From Alcaligenaceae bacterium (GTDB lineage: Bacteria > Pseudomonadota > Gammaproteobacteria > Burkholderiales > Burkholderiaceae_B), in assembly GCA_947380655.1 (NCBI GenBank), contig CANCRX010000059.1:1-18643 (forward strand): a DNA stretch of 18,643 nucleotides. Direction: 5' to 3'. The notes under the pieces were generated by a model. It was not told the origin of the DNA, searched no databases, and saw only the letters and a list, made by a program, of their open reading frames with translations. Below are positions 7,816 to 15,202 of the stretch, in pieces. Within the stretch, counting starts at the first letter, position 1. Every line of letters begins with the position of its first letter. The position numbers and the translations under genes were made by a program.

Positions 7816-8733
7816 TTATGATTTATTACTGTTGTCATTGATACGGCTACCCGCCATCGCCTCACTCATCCAGGCAACGGCAGTGTGATCTACGTTTGGA
7901 CCGAGCATGGTTGAAGCAGATGCCCAGAGATCACGACAGAGCTGAGCAAACGGTGTGGTGACTCCGAGCTGATGTCCTAGATCGGTCGCATTGTTCAGGT
8001 CTTTAAGCATCATATGTATCGGAAAACCTGAATCAAATTTTCTTGACAATACGTATTGACCAAATTTTTTCTGCGTACTGTTATTCATCCCGGTTGAGCT
8101 GTTAAGGACTTCCAGCATTTTTTCCGCATCCAGCCCAAAACGCGTGCCAATCAACATTGCTTCAATACCGATCAAATATCCGCCACACGACACTAGATTA
8201 TTCAGGGCCTTCATGGCATCACCACTGCCTACCGGCCCAGTGCGTGTGACTTGACCCATTGCCGTTAAGATTGGCATCACCGGCAATACCTCACCATCGT
8301 CTCCTCCGGCCATGATTGTTAAATCTCCGGAGACCGCTCTTGGCACAGCACCGGACACGGGCGCATCAAAAAACACAACCTGATTCTTTGCCAGAAGCTG
8401 ATTGAATTGCATCGACAGCGCAGGCACACCGGACGTCATATCGATCACCACGCAGCCAGGCTTAAGCTGCTGGCCAATGCCTTGCTTACCAAACAATACC
8501 TCCTGAACCACAGCACTATTGGGCAAAATCATAACCACAGCATCGAACGCTGCTACGCCATCGGTCAAAGACTCGTTGGCTTGTGCACCATGCTCCGTGA
8601 CGAAATCACTTCTACGCTGATCAGAGGTGTCAAAAACGGTGACATCAAATCCAGCCTTGACCAGACAGGCGGCCATGGGGTTACCCATCGCACCGACGCC
8701 AATAAAATACACACGTGTTGCTGAAGGAATCAT
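7816..8733 (-). CDS. NAD(P)-dependent 3-hydroxyisobutyrate dehydrogenase-like (beta-hydroxyacid DH)
   Basis: This protein of about 305 residues belongs to the beta-hydroxyacid dehydrogenase family (3-hydroxyisobutyrate, tartronate semialdehyde and similar substrates). It shows the dinucleotide site FIGVGAMGNPMA near residues 10-21, the substrate-binding DAPVSGAVPRAVSG (123-136), and the catalytic-lysine segment MKALNN (174-179, Lys175, Asn178-179). I start at the ATG at 8733, which places the Rossmann motif at the usual distance from the N-terminus. The TTG at 8760 directly abuts the upstream stop codon and would add 9 residues; it cannot be excluded because neither start has a strong Shine-Dalgarno sequence. 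In this operon it may oxidise a hydroxy acid or reduce a semialdehyde intermediate; the substrate is not deducible. Confidence 0.9.
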   Translation of the reverse strand: MIPSATRVYFIGVGAMGNPMAACLVKAGFDVTVFDTSDQRRSDFVTEHGAQANESLTDGVAAFDAVVMILPNSAVVQEVLFGKQGIGQQLKPGCVVIDMTSGVPALSMQFNQLLAKNQVVFFDAPVSGAVPRAVSGDLTIMAGGDDGEVLPVMPILTAMGQVTRTGPVGSGDAMKALNNLVSCGGYLIGIEAMLIGTRFGLDAEKMLEVLNSSTGMNNSTQKKFGQYVLSRKFDSGFPIHMMLKDLNNATDLGHQLGVTTPFAQLCRDLWASASTMLGPNVDHTAVAWMSEAMAGSRINDNSNKS

Positions 8734-8760
8734 ATTCAATCTTTTTATGTTGGTCCGCAA

Positions 8761-9765
8761 TCAATCAGCCTGAATATTCGCCTGTTTGATCACTTCGGCC
8801 CATTTTTTAGTTTCAGCTTGAATAAAGGCAGCGTACTCTTCGGGAGTATTGGAAATCGGCACACTTGCCTGTGCCAGAATACGATCACGAACTTCAGGCA
8901 TTGCGATGATGCGTGCAACCTCTTTTGAGACTTTATCAATAATGGGTGTTGGCGTGCCTGCGGGTGCCATAAAACCAAACCAAGCTGTGATTTCAAAGTC
9001 AGCAATACCCGCCTCGGCCATGGTCGGCACGTCGGGAGCAGAAGGACTGCGCTCACTACTTGTAATGGCTAAGGGTCTTAATGTCCCAGCCTTCATATGC
9101 GGTAACAACACGGGGGCGTTATGTACGAGCACCTCGATCTGCCCCCCAATACCATCGGTTGTCATTTGTGCGCTGGACTTGTAAGGCACACTGGTCATCT
9201 TGACGCCAGCACGCAGATTCAACAGTTCTCCAGATAAGTGCTGTGTTGTGCCAGGCCCTGCAGTCCCATAACGGACCTTTCCTGGTTCTTTTTTTGCAAG
9301 GGCGATCAACTCCTGCATAGTATTAATCGGCAAGCTTGAACTGACCGTAAAAAAATTAGGCATTTTCGCAACCAGGCTGATTGGCGCAAGGTCCTTGATC
9401 GGATCGTAAGGTAATTTACCGCTAAACAAAGCGTAATTAACCGCAACAGGTCCCAAGGTATTAAAAAGCAAGGTATAGCCATCGGGTGAAGCTTTGGCCG
9501 CGCGGTCTGTCCCAATATTTCCCGAAGCGCCAACCACGTTCTCTACGGTCACGGGCTGCCCCCAGTTCTCTGACATTTTTTGGGCAAACATTCTGACCAA
9601 TGCATCAGGTGCGCTGCCTGGAGGTGCAGGAACAATAATGCGCACAGCTTTTTCAGGCCACCTGAGGGTCTGCGCCAGGCTTGTGCCTGACAACGAAATC
9701 GATAGCGCAACCACGCTAAATGACAGGCCGAGCAATTGCAGGATTTTTCTTTTAGTTTTAAACAT
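8761..9765 (-). CDS. Bug/TctC-family periplasmic solute-binding protein
   Basis: This 334-residue protein has a clear signal peptide (KTKRK basic region, hydrophobic core, SLA at 29-31, mature from Gln32). The mature part has family hallmarks: WPEKAVRIIVPAPPGSAPD near the start, a GASGNIGT loop, SPDGYTLLFN, and YGTAGPGTTQHLSGELL in the middle. Bug proteins bind small carboxylates or related solutes and are greatly expanded in Burkholderiales. AGGAG lies about 7 bases before the ATG. No tctA or tctB membrane partner is present, so it is an orphan Bug: it may work with a distant transporter or act as a sensor. It is in the operon between the AtuA-like gene (38-base gap) and the dehydrogenase. 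Confidence 0.93.
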   Translation of the reverse strand: MFKTKRKILQLLGLSFSVVALSISLSGTSLAQTLRWPEKAVRIIVPAPPGSAPDALVRMFAQKMSENWGQPVTVENVVGASGNIGTDRAAKASPDGYTLLFNTLGPVAVNYALFSGKLPYDPIKDLAPISLVAKMPNFFTVSSSLPINTMQELIALAKKEPGKVRYGTAGPGTTQHLSGELLNLRAGVKMTSVPYKSSAQMTTDGIGGQIEVLVHNAPVLLPHMKAGTLRPLAITSSERSPSAPDVPTMAEAGIADFEITAWFGFMAPAGTPTPIIDKVSKEVARIIAMPEVRDRILAQASVPISNTPEEYAAFIQAETKKWAEVIKQANIQAD

Positions 9766-9803
9766 CAGCGTCTCCTAGTTATTTTTTTACGGTCTGAGAT
9801 CAG

Positions 9804-10193
9804 TCAGACTGGATTACGTACATATTTGGCAGGCACATCCACAGTCATACCGAGCAAAATAAATGAATTACTTTTTCCATGTCCATCAAGATTCAAACTA
9901 CCGTTGACGCCACCCTCGAGCACATCATCAATCACAAAATTCATCGCAGGCAATAAAGGCAGGTCATATCGTTTGACCAACGTCGCGCCTCGGTGCGCAT
10001 AGGAGGCCAATACACGGGACTCACTTAACTGTCCGGCAATCAGATCAAAACAAGCAGGATCATAGGGCATGATGCTGACATTGAGGCGATTTCCCTTATC
10101 ACCTGCCCGGCCGTGGGCAACGCTGTGCAAGGGCACGGTCACTATTGTTTCTGGAGAAAGCTGCTGGATGGTTTTCATATTGTTTAGATTCAT
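9804..10193 (-). CDS. AtuA-like small domain protein (partner of AtuA/DUF1446)
   Basis: This 129-residue protein matches the short AtuA-associated domain that in some organisms is the C-terminal part of AtuA and in others is a separate protein. Conserved stretches visible are HGRAGDKGNRLNVS (27-40), the ELP-like DLPLLPAMNFV region (77-87) and NLDGHGKS (101-108). No catalytic function is established. Its ATG overlaps the stop codon of the AtuA-family gene by one base (TAATG), with GGGAG 8 bases upstream, so translation is coupled and the two proteins are probably made in equal amounts and form a complex (inference). The second Met (residue 6) has no ribosome binding site and is rejected as the start. 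Confidence 0.88.
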   Translation of the reverse strand: MNLNNMKTIQQLSPETIVTVPLHSVAHGRAGDKGNRLNVSIMPYDPACFDLIAGQLSESRVLASYAHRGATLVKRYDLPLLPAMNFVIDDVLEGGVNGSLNLDGHGKSNSFILLGMTVDVPAKYVRNPV

Positions 10194-11569
10194 TATGCGA
10201 GCTCCCGCGCGATGTGCATGGAGTAGCCTGGTGCAAGGTCACTTGGCAGCATGAGGTAGGACTGCGTTCTAATACGAGGTGTCGTGCGCCATCGCACACC
10301 TCCGCCACCTGCAGGGCCACAACAGTACAAAGCGAGCGCCTCACGCGCAGCCTGATCGGCATCGTCTTGTGTGCGTGCCGATACCGCGAGCCGCACGCGA
10401 ATGTCATCAGGTTCTTGTGAAGAAGCCCGCCATTTTTCACCTGTGTCTCCATCATGAACACTTGAGACACCAATCAGATCAACGCGCGCCTGCACATCAA
10501 GCTTACGAATCTTGAGGCGCTCCAAAAGCACATCGGCGGCAGCCCGCGCTCGGGCGCGGCAATTCGGGCCTGCATAGGAAATTTCACCCTCGCCTAGCCA
10601 ACCGCCGTCAAAACAAACCGTTGCTTTAATTGTGCGAGGTGCAGGACTACCTTTAAAACCTTTGACCTCCACGCGATCTTTGCCGATTTCAGTGACCGTC
10701 ACATTAGAAAAATCCAAAATCACATCGGGTGTGATGTAGTGTCTGGGATCGTGAATTTCATAGAGCAATTGTTCCTTGACGATCTGGGCATTGACCAGTC
10801 CGCCCGTACTGTTTGCTTTAGTCACAACTAAGCCACCTTCAGCCGTGACCTCGGCAATCGGAAAACCAATATTGGCAGGATCGGGAATATCTTTATAACC
10901 AGGATCGTAGTAATAACCTCCAGTCAACTGTGCTCCACACTCCAGCAAATGTCCCGCCGTCGCACCCACTGCCATTTTGTCCCAATCATCATAGGCCCAG
11001 CCAAAATGATGAATCAGCGGGGCCAGACACAACGATGGATCACCGGTTCGCCCAGTCACAACCACTTGAGCACCCGCTTTTAAGGCATCAACAATAGGTT
11101 TGGCATCGAGATAAGCATTGGCCGACACAACATCCCCACCCCCCATATCCAGACCGGTATCCGCCTCGTAGACGGCGTGCGTTTCAAGGTTCAGGCGTTC
11201 ACGTACGTCGTCGCCATGCACCACCCCAATTTTCAACTCAGGTAGTCCAAGCCGTTTTGCAAGTCGTGCAATCACTTTGGCAGCACCTGCAGGATTAGCA
11301 GCACCAAAATTACCAATGATCGGGATGCCGTGATTTGCGCAGCGCACCAAAACCGGCTCAAGCAGCCTTTCGAGCATCGGCTCGTAGCCCCGCTCCGGAT
11401 CACGTCTTTTTTCAAGTTGCGCGAGCGCTACCGTGCGCTCACCGAGCGTTTCAAAAAAAATAGCACAAGGTCCGCCTAGCGCAATCAGCGTTTCAACCAC
11501 GGGGGAAGCCGCGTCTACACGGTCCCCAGAGAAACCTGAGCAATTTCCCACTCTAAATACTGGGCTCAT
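10193..11569 (-). CDS. AtuA-family protein (acyclic terpene utilisation, DUF1446)
   Basis: This 458-residue cytosolic protein covers the DUF1446 core. Family features seen are NCSGFSGDR (residues 9-17), GNFGAANPAGA, a VVHGDDV segment, GLDMGGGDVVSANAYLDA and VVTGRTGDPSLCLAPL in the middle, and the GGYYYDPGYKDIPDPANIGFPIAE-type region. AtuA was named from acyclic terpene (citronellol/geraniol) catabolism in Pseudomonas, but its reaction is unresolved and homologues are common in loci without terpene genes. GAGG lies 7 bases before the ATG. It is the first gene of a five-gene minus-strand run and diverges from the symporter gene. No geranyl-CoA carboxylase or other atu gene is present, so the terpene role should not be assumed. 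Confidence 0.92.
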   Translation of the reverse strand: MSPVFRVGNCSGFSGDRVDAASPVVETLIALGGPCAIFFETLGERTVALAQLEKRRDPERGYEPMLERLLEPVLVRCANHGIPIIGNFGAANPAGAAKVIARLAKRLGLPELKIGVVHGDDVRERLNLETHAVYEADTGLDMGGGDVVSANAYLDAKPIVDALKAGAQVVVTGRTGDPSLCLAPLIHHFGWAYDDWDKMAVGATAGHLLECGAQLTGGYYYDPGYKDIPDPANIGFPIAEVTAEGGLVVTKANSTGGLVNAQIVKEQLLYEIHDPRHYITPDVILDFSNVTVTEIGKDRVEVKGFKGSPAPRTIKATVCFDGGWLGEGEISYAGPNCRARARAAADVLLERLKIRKLDVQARVDLIGVSSVHDGDTGEKWRASSQEPDDIRVRLAVSARTQDDADQAAREALALYCCGPAGGGGVRWRTTPRIRTQSYLMLPSDLAPGYSMHIARELA

Positions 11570-11725
11570 CCTTGTATCCTCGAATTTATTATTGATATAA
11601 ATGATTCGTCATACTTTAAAGGAAGGCGAGCCGACTCACAACAGATAAGAAGCCAAAAGACAAATGTGAAAGGCAGTCATGTTACAAAGGAGCGATTCCA
11701 AACAGCACCGTCAAACGATACAGCC
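11570..11725. promoter_or_regulatory. Divergent intergenic region between AtuA operon and symporter gene
   Basis: This gap of 96-156 bases, depending on the symporter start, must hold promoters for both directions. On the plus strand TTGATA (11592-11597) and TTTAAA (11615-11620) are separated by 17 bases and form a plausible sigma-70 promoter. A short inverted repeat, ATTTAT (11584-11589) and ATAAAT (11597-11602) with a 7-base spacer, overlaps this -35 and could be a regulator site. AAAGGAG occurs at 11686-11692. No regulator gene is adjacent. The presence of promoters is inferred from gene orientation; the boxes are tentative. Confidence 0.45.
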
Positions 11726-13051
11726 ATGCAACACGCAAATTCAGGCCATTCCAAAGAAAAACGCACCTCCCCCATGATCATCGTCTATGCCATGGTGATC
11801 GGAATCCTGATTGGTTACGTAATCAATACACAGTCAAGCACACCTGAAGTCGCGTTCAGTATCGCCGGCTATTTTTCTTTGATCTCAGACGCCTTTTTGC
11901 GGTTAATCAAAATGATTATCGCCCCGCTCGTGTTCTCCACACTTGTTGTCGGCATCGCACACATGGGGGATGCCAGCTCGGTGGGGCGTGTTTTCGCAAA
12001 ATCTCTGGCCTGGTTTTTTACTGCATCGCTCTTGTCATTATTGCTTGGGTTGATTCTTTCGAATTTGATGCAACCCGGTCAGCATTTGAACTTGCCTCTG
12101 CCTGACGCAAACGCCTCAGCTCATTTGGTTACCAGTAGTTTTAGTCTGAAAGAGTTCCTGAACCACCTGATACCTGACTCGGTGGTTTCTTCGATGGCTA
12201 AAAATGAAATTCTGCAGATTGTAGTTTTTTCATTGTTTTTTGGTGTAGCGATGTCAGCAATCGGCGAAAGAAGTAAAAACCTTCTCGCCTCTATCGATGA
12301 CCTGTCCCACATCATGCTCAAAATAACGGGCTACGTGATGAAGTTCGCACCCGTTGCTGTGCTTGCTGCAATGACTGCGAACGTCGCAGAAAACGGCATA
12401 GGCATTTTGGCTAAATTCGCGATATTCATGGCTGACTTTTATGTGGGCCTGATTATTTTGTGGTGTGTGCTGATCTTTGCAGGTTACTTATTTCTAGGTA
12501 AAAGAATCAAAGTTCTTCTTAAAAATGTCAGAGAGCCATTCCTGATCTCCTTTGCTACCGCGAGTTCAGAGGCCGCCTACCCTAAGATTTTGATTGCACT
12601 GGACCGGTTCGGAGTCAGTCGAAAAATATCCAGTTTTGTGATGCCCATGGGCTACTCATTCAATCTGGATGGGTCCATGATGTATTGCACCTTCGCAACC
12701 TTATTTATTGCTCAAGCTTACGGTATTCATCTTGATCTGGGGACACAAGTCACGATGCTGCTGATCCTGATGTTGACCTCCAAGGGCATGGCTGGCGTAC
12801 CTCGTGCCTCGTTAGTCGTGATTGCGGCCACACTGAATCAATTCAACATCCCCGAAGCAGGGTTGTTATTAATTCTGGGAGTAGATACTTTCCTCGATAT
12901 GGGGCGCTCAGCGACAAATGCTGTGGGTAACTCCATCGCAGCCGCTGTGATTGCAAAATCAGAAGGTGAGCTGCTCTCCGAGGAAGACGCTGAAATCCTC
13001 GCCGCCAAAATGGATGAAGAAGCCAACGAACGGATGCATGGCGCAGTCTAG
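11726..13051 (+). CDS. Dicarboxylate/amino acid:cation symporter (DctA/GltP-like, DAACS)
   Basis: This inner-membrane secondary transporter has about 441 residues and uses H+ or Na+ to import dicarboxylates or acidic amino acids. It shows TM1 MIIVYAMVIGILIGYVIN, a conserved KMIIAPLVFSTLVVGI segment, the HP1 serine region as FATASSEAAYPK, the cation-binding motif as NLDGS (family NxDGT), HP2 as SKGMAGVPRAS, and the substrate-binding helix with DMGRSATNAVGN. It ends in an acidic tail. The start is uncertain: ATG 11726 gives a family-like N-terminus, while GTG 11666 adds 20 polar residues; neither has a well-spaced ribosome binding site. It diverges from the AtuA operon, and an SDR gene follows after 78 bases. 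Confidence 0.92.
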   Translation: MQHANSGHSKEKRTSPMIIVYAMVIGILIGYVINTQSSTPEVAFSIAGYFSLISDAFLRLIKMIIAPLVFSTLVVGIAHMGDASSVGRVFAKSLAWFFTASLLSLLLGLILSNLMQPGQHLNLPLPDANASAHLVTSSFSLKEFLNHLIPDSVVSSMAKNEILQIVVFSLFFGVAMSAIGERSKNLLASIDDLSHIMLKITGYVMKFAPVAVLAAMTANVAENGIGILAKFAIFMADFYVGLIILWCVLIFAGYLFLGKRIKVLLKNVREPFLISFATASSEAAYPKILIALDRFGVSRKISSFVMPMGYSFNLDGSMMYCTFATLFIAQAYGIHLDLGTQVTMLLILMLTSKGMAGVPRASLVVIAATLNQFNIPEAGLLLILGVDTFLDMGRSATNAVGNSIAAAVIAKSEGELLSEEDAEILAAKMDEEANERMHGAV

Positions 13052-13099
13052 AATCACTAGCTAAATAGTTTTCCCCTTCGGGCTGCATTTTAGGCATAA

Positions 13100-13119
13100 T
13101 TGTTCTATTAAAAGAACAA
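13100..13119 (+). promoter_or_regulatory. Inverted repeat overlapping the SDR ribosome binding site
   Basis: TTGTTCT (13100-13106) and AGAACAA (13113-13119) form a perfect 7-bp inverted repeat with a 6-base spacer. The right arm overlaps AAGGAG (13118-13123), the Shine-Dalgarno site 6 bases before the ATG at 13130, and the left arm begins at the last base of CATAAT (13095-13100), a possible -10 box. It could be an operator at the promoter or an RNA hairpin limiting translation. Function is inferred from position. Confidence 0.35.
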
Positions 13120-13129
13120 GGAGACTAGT

Positions 13130-13879
13130 ATGCAAATCGATCTGACAGGAAAACGTGCACTGATCGCTGGATCAAGCAGGGGAATTGGCTTTGCGATGGC
13201 CCAGACCTTTGCCCGGGCTGGCGCACATGTGGCTATTTGCGCGCGCACAGACGGCCCTCTCCAGGAAGCAGCAAAAAAACTCCGCACCTACGGACATACC
13301 GTCAGTGCGCACGCCTGTGATCTGGCTGATGAGTTAGCGATTAAGCAATGGGTGGATCAAGCTGCAAGTGATTTGGGCGGCATAGATATCCTAGTCAATA
13401 ACGCCTCGGGGTTTGGTCGCTCTGACGATGAGCTCGGCTGGGGACTGGGTATTCAGGTCGATCTGATGGCGACTATCAGAGCCTGTCATGCAGCTTACCC
13501 CCATCTTGAAAAGCAAGGTGGCAGCATTATTCACATTACCTCGACTGCAGGCATGAAAGCCAGTGTGCGCAACCCACCCTACGGTGCAGTCAAAGCTGCG
13601 ATCAACCAGCATGCGAAAACCCAGGCGTTGGCGTTAGCCTCCAAGGGTATTCGTGTCAACTGCATCTCTCCAGGTTCGATTTTTTTCGAAGGTGGTGTCT
13701 GGGATCAGGCCAAGAATAACAACCCTAAACTTTATGAAAGCACTTTGGCGCGAATCCCCTCTGGTCGCTATGGTACGCCTCAAGAAGTCGCCAACGTCGC
13801 CGCCTTCCTTGCTAGCGATCTGGCCTCATGGGTCACCGGTCAGAACATTGCTGTGGATGGTGCACAACTACTTTCCTGA
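13130..13879 (+). CDS. SDR-family oxidoreductase (FabG-like)
   Basis: This 249-residue classical short-chain dehydrogenase/reductase is full length. It has the dinucleotide-binding GSSRGIG (14-20), NNAS (90-93), and the catalytic Ser138-Tyr151-Lys155 with the standard 13- and 4-residue spacings. The C-terminal SGRYGTPQEVANVAAFLASDLA-type region and VTGQ..AVDG are typical of FabG and hydroxyacyl-CoA dehydrogenases. The segment ASGFGRSDDELGWGLGIQVDL is somewhat unusual and may shape substrate choice. AAGGAG lies 6 bases before the ATG. Within this locus it could oxidise the 3-hydroxyacyl-CoA produced by the MaoC proteins; this is inference, and the direction and cofactor (NAD or NADP) are not settled by the motifs. 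Confidence 0.92.
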   Translation: MQIDLTGKRALIAGSSRGIGFAMAQTFARAGAHVAICARTDGPLQEAAKKLRTYGHTVSAHACDLADELAIKQWVDQAASDLGGIDILVNNASGFGRSDDELGWGLGIQVDLMATIRACHAAYPHLEKQGGSIIHITSTAGMKASVRNPPYGAVKAAINQHAKTQALALASKGIRVNCISPGSIFFEGGVWDQAKNNNPKLYESTLARIPSGRYGTPQEVANVAAFLASDLASWVTGQNIAVDGAQLLS

Positions 13880-13897
13880 TCAGAGGCACAGTAAGCG

Positions 13898-13926
13898 CTG
13901 CCGCGCGACAGTACAAGCGCGCGCAG
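13898..13926 (+). other. GC-rich bulged hairpin between SDR and CaiB genes
   Basis: Bases 13898-13907 and 13918-13926 can pair as a 9-bp stem (six alternating G/C pairs plus CTG/CAG) with one bulged C at 13901 and a 10-base loop. No T run follows, so it is not a standard terminator; an mRNA processing or stability element is possible. The 75-base gap holds nothing else except the GGAG site of the next gene. Confidence 0.3.
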
Positions 13927-13954
13927 TCGATAATAAAAAACGGAGACAAAGACA

Positions 13955-15196
13955 GTGCAAAGCAATCCTGATTTATCCAAAGGTCCACTGACGGGAATCA
14001 AAGTTGTAGAAATCGGTGTAGCGATGGCTGGGCCGTTTTGCGCAATGATGCTAGGAGATTATGGCGCGGATGTAATCAAGATTGAGCGTACCGAGGTCGG
14101 AGATGATAGTCGCGCCTGGTCACCCTACTTTCACGATGCCATGAGCTACTACTATGCGGCTGCGAATCGCAATAAGCGCGGCATCGCCCTGGATCTGAAA
14201 ACACCTGAGGGCGTAAAAATCGCGCGCGAACTAATTCTGGATGCCGACGTATTTGTGCATAACTATCGTCTTGGTGCGCTAGACAGGCTTGGCCTGGACT
14301 ATGAAAGTCTGTCTCGTGACAATCCAAAACTTATTTATTCCGCGGTCAGTGGCTTTGGTGCAAAAGGTCCTCTGAGTGCGGAGCCTGCGAATGACTTGTT
14401 CATGCAAGCCTACTCAGGCGGCATGAGCATCACAGGTGACCCGGACGGCAGTCCCGCAAAAATGGGCATGTCCGTTGCCGATGTCGGTGCGGGCATGTTC
14501 ACAACCATTGGTGTGATGATGGCGCTGCAAGTCAGAAATATGACGGGAAAAGGCCAGCGCGTCGACACTTCCCTGCTCGAGGGTCAAATTTCAATGCTTG
14601 CACACTTTTTCACGCGGTACTTTGCAAGTGGCGAGGTACCAGGCCCAAGCGGCAGCGGTGCACTGACCAGCCCTACTTATCGCGCGTATCAATGTAGCGA
14701 TGACTGGATCGTGATTTCTGCGTTTAACCAGAAAATGTGGAGTGGACTCTGTGCTGCACTGGAAAAATCAGAGTGGCTGACGGACAGTCGGTTCATTGAT
14801 CCAAAATCCAGAGCGACTAACCGTCCGATCTTGATCCCGCTGATTGCCGAGGTGATTCAAAAGAACCCAATCGAATACTGGCTGAACAAGCTTAAAGAAA
14901 ATGAAGTGCCCTGCTCACCCGTCAACAAAATCGATAAAGTCGTTGTGCAGCCTCAGGTGCTTGAGAGCGAAATGATTGAGGAGCTTGAGTTGACAGGGCT
15001 AGGCATGATGAAAATGGCTGGCCTGCCGATTAAATTCAGTGATACGCCTGGTACCGTTCGGCTTCATGCACCCAGACTGGGCCAGCATACGGAAGAAGTT
15101 CTGCTCGAGATGGGGCGCAGTCCCGCACAAATCTCAAGCCTGGCAGAACAAGGCGTGATCGGTCTGGATCAGGGATGGGTCAAAGTATCGCCGTGA
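13955..15196 (+). CDS. CaiB/BaiF (class III) CoA-transferase
   Basis: This 413-residue family III CoA-transferase would move CoA between an acyl-CoA donor and a carboxylic acid acceptor through an enzyme aspartyl-CoA thioester. The N-terminal VVEIGVAMAGPFCAMMLGDYGADVIKIE region is the family signature. Asp176 in SVADVGAG aligns with the catalytic Asp169 of formyl-CoA transferase, and RNMTGKGQRVDTSLLEG follows as expected. The start is GTG at 13955, supported by GGAG 9 bases upstream (13942-13945); an ATG start is not available at a sensible place. It is the last gene of the plus-strand block and ends 6 bases before the end of the convergent MaoC gene. With the ligase at 3439 the locus offers two ways of CoA activation. 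Substrates cannot be read from sequence. Confidence 0.93.
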   Translation: MQSNPDLSKGPLTGIKVVEIGVAMAGPFCAMMLGDYGADVIKIERTEVGDDSRAWSPYFHDAMSYYYAAANRNKRGIALDLKTPEGVKIARELILDADVFVHNYRLGALDRLGLDYESLSRDNPKLIYSAVSGFGAKGPLSAEPANDLFMQAYSGGMSITGDPDGSPAKMGMSVADVGAGMFTTIGVMMALQVRNMTGKGQRVDTSLLEGQISMLAHFFTRYFASGEVPGPSGSGALTSPTYRAYQCSDDWIVISAFNQKMWSGLCAALEKSEWLTDSRFIDPKSRATNRPILIPLIAEVIQKNPIEYWLNKLKENEVPCSPVNKIDKVVVQPQVLESEMIEELELTGLGMMKMAGLPIKFSDTPGTVRLHAPRLGQHTEEVLLEMGRSPAQISSLAEQGVIGLDQGWVKVSP

Positions 15197-15202
15197 GACG
15201 AT

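Noticed and set aside
7421..7888. 155-codon plus-strand open frame opposite the ABC binding-protein gene
   Set aside because: It is antisense to a binding protein with a clear signal peptide and to the end of the dehydrogenase gene; its translation has no recognisable domain.
8734..8760. TTG at 8760 as start of the 3-HIBADH-like gene
   Set aside because: It would add residues before a Rossmann motif that normally lies near the N-terminus. It is kept only as an alternative because neither start has a strong ribosome binding site.
9804..11569. Calling this a complete acyclic terpene (atu) pathway
   Set aside because: Only the AtuA parts are present; no geranyl-CoA carboxylase subunits, isohexenylglutaconyl-CoA hydratase or leucine/isovalerate genes are seen.
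13052..13099. Terminator after the symporter gene (CCCCTTCGGG)
   Set aside because: The potential UUCG hairpin has only about two stable stem pairs and no T run after it.
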